Source of the DNA: Flavobacterium sp.
Lineage (GTDB): Bacteria; Bacteroidota; Bacteroidia; Flavobacteriales; Flavobacteriaceae
Length of the DNA: 12,555 nt
Assembly (NCBI GenBank): GCA_012032075.1
Contig: JAAURU010000055.1
Coordinates: forward strand, 1 to 12,555
Direction of reading: 5' to 3'
Positions 7,929 through 12,555 of the stretch are shown piece by piece. Below the pieces are notes generated by a model. That model searched no databases and was not told where the DNA came from. It was given only the letters and a program-made list of their open reading frames with translations. The position numbers and the translations under genes are program-made. Within the stretch, counting starts at the first letter, position 1. Each line of letters begins with the position of its first letter.

Positions 7929-8231
7929 TTATAATTCTTGTAAAAGTTTTACAGTGTCTTTAATACAACTTCCAGAATCGCTAGTAAAAGTAACATCAAT
8001 ATCAACTTTTTTTCCATTAATTGTTCCTTTTATTGTAACATGACATTCTAATAAATCCTCGTTAATTTGATTTTCCTCAAAACTGAATGATTCAAGGTTC
8101 AAATTATTAAATTTTTCAATTGAAGCTAATTCATTTTTAATTTGATTACTTATAGAGCAATCTCCTGAATTATTTGCAAATGCAAAAGAACCAATTAGCA
8201 CAAATGCTAATGAATAAAATAAATTTTTCAT
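7929..8231 (-). CDS. Small secreted protein of unknown function
   Basis: 100 residues: signal peptide 1-19 (MKNLFYSLAFVLIGSFAFA), then a mature part with Cys25, Cys63 and Cys89 and a beta-rich core LLECHVTIKGTINGKKVDID. The frame is intact and the ATG is preceded by an A/T-rich leader, as is usual in this phylum. It is the first gene of a two-gene unit with a frameshifted paralogue. I do not recognise a named domain. The GTINGKKVDID stretch could be a two-strand hairpin, and Cys63 with Cys89, conserved in the paralogue, may form a disulfide. Confidence 0.75.
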   Translation of the reverse strand: MKNLFYSLAFVLIGSFAFANNSGDCSISNQIKNELASIEKFNNLNLESFSFEENQINEDLLECHVTIKGTINGKKVDIDVTFTSDSGSCIKDTVKLLQEL

Positions 8232-8255
8232 AAATTTGTTATTTAATTATTTATT

Positions 8256-8312
8256 ACAGTCATACTTTGTGTTCGTCAAAACATTTTAATAAAGTATGGC
8301 TGTTTTTTTTTG
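8256..8312 (+). terminator. Terminator-shaped hairpin with no plus-strand gene upstream
   Basis: Arms ACAGTCATACTTT (8256-8268) and AAAGTATGGCTGT (8291-8303) pair over 13 bp with one G-T pair around a 22-nt loop. A run of ten T follows on the plus strand (8303-8312). The form is that of an intrinsic terminator, but nothing coding on the plus strand precedes it. It lies 25 nt upstream of the minus-strand gene at 8231, so it may instead be part of that gene's leader or promoter region. Confidence 0.45.
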
Positions 8313-8644
8313 ATAGATTTTGTTCTTACAAATACTTACTAAACCCATCTTTTAAATATAAGTACTCGTGTCTTTTTTTAGTTTCTTTGGGAGAAAGACC
8401 ACTCCCTCAAATTCGTAGCTACAAGAATTAATACAAGTAAACAAAAACGTTTTGTTATTTTGTTGAAGCAAATGTAGCAGATGCAAATAATCCTCGCAAA
8501 CAAAGTAACACGAGATTCCTGAATTCCGAGTCGAAATTCCTGAATTTCGAGTTTTTATTTCCTTTAAAGTCTTGTAAAACAAAGGTTTCTATTTTTTAAT
8601 TTTATTATTTAAAAAACTGTATTTTTACCAAAATTTTAGTACAA
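8313..8644. other. Regulatory interval upstream of the regulator gene
   Basis: Together with 8232-8312 this is the 413-bp space between divergent genes. I see no convincing gene in it. A 76-codon minus-strand frame (8582-8352) runs through the palindromes and has low-complexity, Cys/His-rich composition without a recognisable start or domain. The notable content is the pair of palindromes at 8511-8552. AT-rich DNA from 8580 to the ATG at 8645 presumably contains the regulator's promoter, but no element there is clear. Confidence 0.5.
8511..8552. promoter_or_regulatory. Two tandem palindromes upstream of the regulator gene (candidate operators)
   Basis: Copy 1 (8511-8531) reads CGAGATTC-CT-GAATTCCGAGT and copy 2 (8532-8552) CGAAATTC-CT-GAATTTCGAGT. 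They differ at two positions and are exactly 21 bp apart, two helical turns. Copy 2 has perfect 9-bp arms (TCGAAATTC and GAATTTCGA, 8531-8550). The pair lies 93-134 bp before the regulator start. A third copy lies just beyond the regulator's 3' end. Confidence 0.6.
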
Positions 8645-10345
8645 ATGACAAATAAATATTTTTCTTTTTTTAGTTTTTTATTCTTTTTTCAATCATTTTA
8701 TGGGCAAATCGATGAGAAAGAGTTGAAAAAGATGTCTTATGATGAATTATATGATTTGTATTTTGATTACAATGATAATATAAAAGCACAAAACAGAATA
8801 GCTAATTTTTACATTAGTAAAGGAAGTGCAGAAAAAAAGAATATTGAAATTGCAAGAGGATATTATTTACATTCTTTATTTGATCGAGAAAAGAACAAAT
8901 ATAAATCAATAATCTATTTAGATAGTGTTATTAAATATTCTAACGGGAGTAAAGATTTTTTCTTCCCTTTTGAAGCTTATGTAGAAAAAGCAAAACTATA
9001 TACCGATTTGAATAAATATGAAGAGACAATATTAAATTACTTGAAAGCAGAAAAATACGCTAAAGAAGATAATAATTTAGATAATTATTATAAATCGAAG
9101 TATCTAATTGGAATATTCAAATCTGAAATTTTAGGAGAAATAGATGAAGCAATGGAATTGTATAATGAATATAAAGATTTTTTAAAAAACAAAGATTTAA
9201 CAGACCCATATTATTTATATTACTACAAAAGATTAATCTTTATTCTTGCTGATGCTCACAAAGCAAAGCTAAATATTGATTCATCATCATATTATAATAA
9301 ACTTGGGTATAAATTATCGAATGAATCTAAAGATGATTATACTAAAAGTTTGTTTATTTTAAATGAAGGAGCTAATCAAGTTATGAATAAATCTTATAAA
9401 ACAGCGTTAGATAGCGTAAATAAGGGTAGTTTAGAAATTATTAAATCTAAAGATTATGGAAATATTTTAGCTACTTACTATTATTATGGAAAATGTTATG
9501 AAGGATTGAATAATAAAGAATTAGCGGTAAAATACTTTAAAAAAGTTGATTCTATATATATACAAAGAAAGCATATTACTCCAGAGTTTGTAAGCGGATA
9601 TCACTATCTTATATCATATTATAAAGAAAAGGGAGATAAAATTAATCAATTAGAATATTTGACAAAATTTATGAAAATTGATAGTACATTACAAAAAGGC
9701 TATAAAAAATGGAATAAATTATTAAAAGACAAATATGATTTTCCTCATTTAGTTGAGGATAAAGAAAATCTTATTGACGAACTTAATGATGATAAAAAAT
9801 ACAATCATAAAATAATGATACTATTAGGAATTGTAGTTGGACTATCTTTGTTTTTTGGAATCCGTCAAACGTATTTAAAGAAATTATATAAGGAACGTTT
9901 TGAGAATTTAGTAAATACAAATCTAACTAATAATAGCGAAGAAGTTATAGAACAACCTTCTATTACTACTTTTGAAAATATTGGTATTGCCGATGAAATT
10001 GTAGAAACAATTTTAAAAGAATTAAAAAGTTTTGAAAAAAACAAAGGGTACTTGAATACAACTATTAGTGTTCAAAGCTTAGCACAAGAATTCAATACCA
10101 ATTCAAAATACCTTTCAACCATTATAAATGCTAAAAAAGAAAAAAAATTTACACAATATATTAATGACCTAAGGATTGACAATATCGTAAATGAATTAAA
10201 AAACAATAAAAATTTACGTAAATATACCATGGCAGCTATTGCAGAAGAAGCAGGATTTAATACTGCGGAATCCTTTTCTAATGCTTTTTTTAAGAAAACA
10301 GGGATTAAACCGTCTTATTTTGTTAAAGAATTACAGGGATTATAA
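8645..10345 (+). CDS. Membrane-spanning TPR sensor with C-terminal AraC-type DNA-binding domain
   Basis: 566 residues, intact. Residues 1-20 are a signal peptide or anchor (FSFFSFLFFFQSFYG, then Q). Residues 25-370 are helical, Tyr/Lys-rich TPR-like repeats (for example AYVEKAKLYTDLNKYEETI, YYYYGKCYEGLNNKELAVKY). About 390-406 form a single transmembrane helix (IMILLGIVVGLSLFFGI). Residues 471-566 are an AraC-type domain with two helix-turn-helix units (VQSLAQEFNTNSKYLSTII and MAAIAEEAGFNTAESFSNAF) and the closing FKKTGIKPSYF. The topology puts the TPR sensor in the periplasm and the DNA-binding part in the cytosol, so it is a one-component transmembrane regulator. Such TPR-HTH proteins are frequent in flavobacteria. 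The precursor-peptide gene follows 132 bp downstream in the same direction, and identical palindromes flank this gene, so both may be under its control. The signal it senses is unknown. Confidence 0.88.
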   Translation: MTNKYFSFFSFLFFFQSFYGQIDEKELKKMSYDELYDLYFDYNDNIKAQNRIANFYISKGSAEKKNIEIARGYYLHSLFDREKNKYKSIIYLDSVIKYSNGSKDFFFPFEAYVEKAKLYTDLNKYEETILNYLKAEKYAKEDNNLDNYYKSKYLIGIFKSEILGEIDEAMELYNEYKDFLKNKDLTDPYYLYYYKRLIFILADAHKAKLNIDSSSYYNKLGYKLSNESKDDYTKSLFILNEGANQVMNKSYKTALDSVNKGSLEIIKSKDYGNILATYYYYGKCYEGLNNKELAVKYFKKVDSIYIQRKHITPEFVSGYHYLISYYKEKGDKINQLEYLTKFMKIDSTLQKGYKKWNKLLKDKYDFPHLVEDKENLIDELNDDKKYNHKIMILLGIVVGLSLFFGIRQTYLKKLYKERFENLVNTNLTNNSEEVIEQPSITTFENIGIADEIVETILKELKSFEKNKGYLNTTISVQSLAQEFNTNSKYLSTIINAKKEKKFTQYINDLRIDNIVNELKNNKNLRKYTMAAIAEEAGFNTAESFSNAFFKKTGIKPSYFVKELQGL

Positions 10346-10377
10346 GTAGTTGATTTTTAGTTAATTAAATTAATAAA

Positions 10378-10403
10378 CACTCGAAATTCAGGAATTTCGA
10401 GTG
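10378..10403. promoter_or_regulatory. Perfect palindrome between regulator and precursor gene (candidate operator)
   Basis: CACTCGAAATTC (10378-10389), spacer AG, GAATTTCGAGTG (10392-10403): perfect 12-bp arms. The reverse complement contains exactly the 20-mer core of the copy at 8532-8551, so the outer copies are in opposite orientation around the regulator gene. It lies 33 bp past the regulator stop and about 40 bp upstream of the candidate -7 element of the precursor gene. It is not followed by a T run, which argues against a simple terminator. Confidence 0.6.
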
Positions 10404-10443
10404 GTAAATATAGTATTTAATAGGACATTTTAGTATTGCCATG

Positions 10444-10451
10444 TATATTTG
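10444..10451 (+). promoter_or_regulatory. -7 promoter element of the precursor peptide gene
   Basis: TATATTTG is an exact match to the Bacteroidota -7 consensus TAnnTTTG, 26 nt before the ATG. A TTG at the usual -33 distance is not evident, which would fit a promoter that needs an activator bound at the palindrome just upstream. Confidence 0.5.
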
Positions 10452-10477
10452 CAACTAAACAATAAAAAATAAATATC

Positions 10478-10705
10478 ATGAAAAAACAAGAAAACAAAAA
10501 ATTCGGATTTGAGAAGTTTGAATTAGCTAAGTTAAATAACCCAAAAATGATTCATGCTGGTGATTCTTCTGGAATTTGTACAACTACAGATACAAGAGAT
10601 CCCGATGCGTCAAATAAAGATAAAACTAAGCCAATTAATCCAAATCCTAATACTAATCCTAATACTAATCCAAATCCTAATACTAGTCCTGTTTTAAACT
10701 ATTAA
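10478..10705 (+). CDS. Putative RiPP precursor peptide with Asn-Pro repeat tail
   Basis: 75 residues. The N-terminal part, KKFGFEKFELAKLNNPKMIHAG, resembles leaders of flavobacterial natural-product precursors (F-E-K-F-x-x-A-K-L-x-N...I-x-G-G), with Ala-Gly at the expected cleavage point after Ile24-His25... in MIHAG. The putative core begins DSSGICTTTDTRDPD and contains one Cys and several Thr/Ser. It ends in a Pro/Asn-rich tail built from NPNP and NPNT units before PVLNY. No membrane segment or Sec signal. It has its own promoter-like element, follows a transmembrane regulator, and precedes a subtilase fragment; C39 exporter genes lie about 7 kb to the left. No lanthionine, radical-SAM or ATP-grasp enzyme is in the window, so the type of modification, if any, is unknown. 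The assignment rests on leader similarity and context. It could instead be an unmodified secreted peptide. Confidence 0.65.
   Translation: MKKQENKKFGFEKFELAKLNNPKMIHAGDSSGICTTTDTRDPDASNKDKTKPINPNPNTNPNTNPNPNTSPVLNY
10637..10689 (+). repeat. AATCCTAATACT minisatellite encoding the NPNT/NPNP tail
   Basis: Short in-frame units (AATCCTAATACT and AATCCAAATCCT variants) repeat across the 3' end of the precursor gene. Copy number could change by whole units of two or four residues without breaking the frame. Confidence 0.75.
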
Positions 10706-10715
10706 TGGTTAAACA

Positions 10716-11161
10716 ATGTATAAAAATAAAACATTAATATATTTATCTTTATATCTTTTTTTAGTTGTTCTTCTCCTAAAAAAATTAAAAACTATTCAAC
10801 TGAATCCAATTTAGATTCAGTTGAAATTTGGTATTTTAAAGATTCAATTAATGGAATTTCATTAGACAAATGGCATGCTGAGAACTCTAAAAAAAATGAA
10901 AATGAAATAATAGTAGCCACGTTAGATACTCAAATTGACCTTGATCACGAAGATTTAAAAGGTCAAATTTGGATAAATAAAAATGAAATACCAAGTAACG
11001 GGATTGATGATGATAAAAATGGTTACATTGATGATATTAATGGTTGGAATTTTGTAGGAAAACCTGATGGAGGATATTTTGCATATGGAAATTTTGAATA
11101 TGTAAGAGTAATACAGAAATGGGATAGTGTTTTTAAAAATAAAGAAGTATTCAGGGATTAA
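10716..11161 (+). pseudogene. Truncated S8 (subtilase) peptidase, lipoprotein type
   Basis: With one base restored in the T7 run 10756-10762, the ATG at 10716 gives 148 residues. They comprise a lipoprotein signal ending LFFSCSS (lipid-bearing Cys18), a prodomain-like stretch, and then the subtilase Asp block IIVATLDTQIDLDHEDL with candidate catalytic Asp71. After this comes the family-typical NEIPSNGIDDDKNGYIDD followed by INGWNFVG. It stops at TAA 11159-11161 after KEVFRD, far short of a full subtilase and lacking the His and Ser blocks, so it cannot be an active protease. As written, the frameshift also disrupts the signal peptide. The start is only 10 nt past the precursor stop, so the two were probably one operon; subtilase-type peptidases adjoin similar leader-peptide genes in flavobacteria (from memory). 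Sequence beyond 11161 does not continue the protein in any frame I tried. Confidence 0.75.
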
Positions 11162-11172
11162 TAAAAATTTTA

Positions 11173-11301
11173 CTAAAAGAAATTTTCAAATGAATCAACA
11201 TTTGAAAAAACCTTCGGCTTATTTAACTCAGGTCTGCATCCAACTAAAGAAAATTGAAGGATAAAAGAAAATAAAATAACTCGAATATTAACCGCTTTCA
11301 T
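11173..11301 (-). CDS. Small predicted lipoprotein, possibly a truncated gene
   Basis: A 42-residue frame begins MKAVNIRVILFSFILQFSLVGC: a charged N-terminus, a hydrophobic stretch and a good lipobox (LVGC) with Cys22, then RPELNKPKVFSNVDS and a stop at 11175-11173. It may be a genuine small lipoprotein or the start of a larger one cut by the same break that truncates the subtilase, since the two open frames converge and both end within 15 bp of each other. I do not recognise the family. Confidence 0.45.
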   Translation of the reverse strand: MKAVNIRVILFSFILQFSLVGCRPELNKPKVFSNVDSFENFF

Positions 11302-11377
11302 AAGCATTTACTTTTTATTCAATTGCAATGTTAAGAGTATTTTTATTTTTTATTCCTAATAAGAAGTCAAAAATGTC

Positions 11378-11530
11378 TTAGAAAAAGTACATTTCATCCA
11401 ATACAATTACTATAAATGTCTGTTTTTCTGAATATTGTGCACATACATAAAATTGTTTTTCTCTCCATATTATTGTAAAATAAACACTATCATTAAGCTC
11501 TTGAGGCTGAAAATCTTTAATCGGAAACAT
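11378..11530 (-). CDS. Small hypothetical protein
   Basis: A 50-residue frame from ATG 11530, protein-like in composition (FPIKDFQPQELNDSVYFTII, then WREKQFYVCAQYSEKQTF). The frame stays open upstream to 11641 and there encodes a hydrophobic helix (FLIIICIFLIFLKLI) but no ATG, so the protein may begin at a TTG (11554 or 11539) or be the tail of a broken membrane protein. It lies 76 nt upstream of the small lipoprotein in the same direction. Of the rest of 11162-11665 I see only AT-rich sequence. Confidence 0.35.
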   Translation of the reverse strand: MFPIKDFQPQELNDSVYFTIIWREKQFYVCAQYSEKQTFIVIVLDEMYFF

Positions 11531-11665
11531 TTTGATCAATTTTAAAAAAATCAAAAAAATGCAAATAATAATGAGAAATTCAAATCTATACTCTATATTC
11601 GTATTCTGTAAACTAAAAATTAAGTTAATAATATATATATTTTAATTCTTTAAACAAACACAAAA

Positions 11666-12555
11666 ATGGCAGGAGGAGTACCAAATACAAACTTTAAAAA
11701 TACCCAGTTAGATCCGAATAAGAACTATACTTTACCTTTAATGGTACTGACAAGTTTATTTTTTATGTGGGCTGTAGCCACCAATTTCAATGATATTTTA
11801 ATGCCAAAATTGAAAGATGCATTACATTTATCAAATACACAGACTTCTTTTGTTCAAGTCGCTTTCTTTCTTGGTTATGGAATAATGTCAATACCAGCCG
11901 GACTTATCATTAAACGAGTGGGCTACAAGTCTGGAATTTTAATAGGTCTTGGAACATGTGCTTTAGGATCAATCGCTTTTATTCCAGCAGCAAATTTGTT
12001 ACATTATTCTGTGTTCTTAATGGCTTTATTTGTAATAGCAGGTGGAATCACTTTTCTTCAAGTGGCTGCAAATGCCTATGTTTCAATTCTGGGCGACCCT
12101 AGTACTGCATCATCTAGACTCAACTTATCTCAAGCATTTAACTCAATAGGTGCTTTTGTAGGCCCTTGGTTTGCAGGTCAGGTGATGCTTGACAATCACG
12201 CTTCCGCTGGAGCGGAATCTGTAAAATTCCCTTACATGATTTTATGTGGTTTGTTCGTAATAGCTTTCATTGTTATTGCTCTTTCTAAGTTGCCCGAAAT
12301 TCAAAGCGAAAAGAAACTTTCAAATCCATTTGTAGCATTAAGGTACAAACATACAGCATTGGCAGTTCTCTCTATATTCTTATATGTTGGAGCTGAGGTG
12401 GCTATTGGAAGTTATTTTGTTCAATTTACCAAATACCTTAATTTGGGATTGACAGAACAGCAATCTTCAAACTTTTTAGTGGCGTATATGATTTGTGCAG
12501 CTGTTGGACGGTTTTTAGGATCTGCTTTACTCACTAAAATTGAACCTGGAAAAGC
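11666..12555 (+). CDS. FucP-like sugar:H+ symporter of the major facilitator superfamily (partial, runs off the right edge)
   Basis: 296 codons are open from ATG 11666 to the edge. The sequence has repeated hydrophobic helices and motifs of the FucP/GluP sugar transporter family: FFMWAVATNFNDILMPKLK, with Asp43 at the place of the proton-coupling Asp of E. coli FucP; GYGIMSIPAGLIIKRVGYK; TFLQVAANAYVSILGDP; SSRLNLSQAFNSIGAFVGP. In FucP the position before AAN is part of LET with an essential Glu; here it reads LQV, so a sugar other than fucose is likely. About the first 70% of a usual family member (roughly 430 residues) is present. The base composition is visibly less AT-rich than that of the RiPP region, and the gene is intact, so it probably marks the edge of conserved chromosome. 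The leader is A-rich without a Shine-Dalgarno sequence. Confidence 0.9.
   Translation, partial: MAGGVPNTNFKNTQLDPNKNYTLPLMVLTSLFFMWAVATNFNDILMPKLKDALHLSNTQTSFVQVAFFLGYGIMSIPAGLIIKRVGYKSGILIGLGTCALGSIAFIPAANLLHYSVFLMALFVIAGGITFLQVAANAYVSILGDPSTASSRLNLSQAFNSIGAFVGPWFAGQVMLDNHASAGAESVKFPYMILCGLFVIAFIVIALSKLPEIQSEKKLSNPFVALRYKHTALAVLSIFLYVGAEVAIGSYFVQFTKYLNLGLTEQQSSNFLVAYMICAAVGRFLGSALLTKIEPGK

Noticed and set aside
7751..7963. Plus-strand frame of 70 codons
   Set aside because: Shadow across the two small secreted-protein genes.
8352..8582. Minus-strand frame of 76 codons
   Set aside because: It runs through the tandem palindromes (giving TRNSGIS twice), has low-complexity composition and no signal peptide or domain. 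It is more likely regulatory DNA.
10378..10403. Palindrome as an intrinsic terminator of the regulator gene
   Set aside because: No T run follows, the spacer is only 2 nt, and related copies occur upstream of the regulator, which fits a binding site or repeat better.

Overview
The window is AT-rich DNA that reads as a member of the Bacteroidota, most likely a Flavobacterium-like flavobacterium. The support is a GLPGLI-family gene coupled to a carboxypeptidase-domain outer-membrane barrel, a C39-peptidase exporter with an HlyD partner, a TPR/transmembrane/AraC-type regulator, a TAnnTTTG-type promoter element, and a four-helix-bundle gene surrounded by TTGGATG/CATCCAA short repeats. This assignment comes from gene content and family knowledge, not from a database search.

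Layout. Positions 1-3716 (minus strand) hold a peptide-export unit: a C39-peptidase ABC transporter (3716-1516, frameshifted), a small four-helix-bundle (23S rRNA intervening-sequence family) gene (1289-981), and an HlyD-type adaptor (978 to beyond the left edge). The small gene sits in a repeat-rich insert whose ends, 911-925 and 1501-1515, are perfect 15-bp inverted repeats. Positions 3717-4100 are gene-free and contain what looks like a degenerate interspersed repeat. Positions 4101-7493 (minus) are a translationally coupled pair, a GLPGLI protein followed by an outer-membrane beta-barrel, both frameshifted. Positions 7561-8231 (minus) are two tandem paralogous small secreted proteins, closed by a clear hairpin terminator. 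Positions 8645-10345 (plus) encode a 566-residue membrane-spanning regulator flanked by three copies of one palindrome. Positions 10478-10705 (plus) encode a 75-residue peptide that looks like a ribosomal natural-product (RiPP) precursor. It is followed by the first 148 residues of a subtilase-type (S8) lipoprotein peptidase that ends abruptly at 11161. Positions 11162-11665 hold two small minus-strand reading frames of uncertain status. From 11666 to the right edge runs a FucP-like sugar transporter.

Working model (inference): the regulator, its palindromes, the leader-peptide gene, the subtilase remnant and the C39/HlyD exporter could be parts of one secreted-peptide system, in which the exporter cuts and exports a leader peptide and the palindromes control expression. 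No modification enzyme lies in the window, the peptidase is truncated, and the leader ends in Ala-Gly rather than Gly-Gly, so the system is incomplete here or relies on genes elsewhere.

Six single-base frameshifts occur within about 9 kb, five of them in homopolymer runs of 3-7 bases. Sequencing or assembly error is the simplest explanation, and products are described below as if each base were restored. Genuine decay or phase variation of surface genes remains possible.
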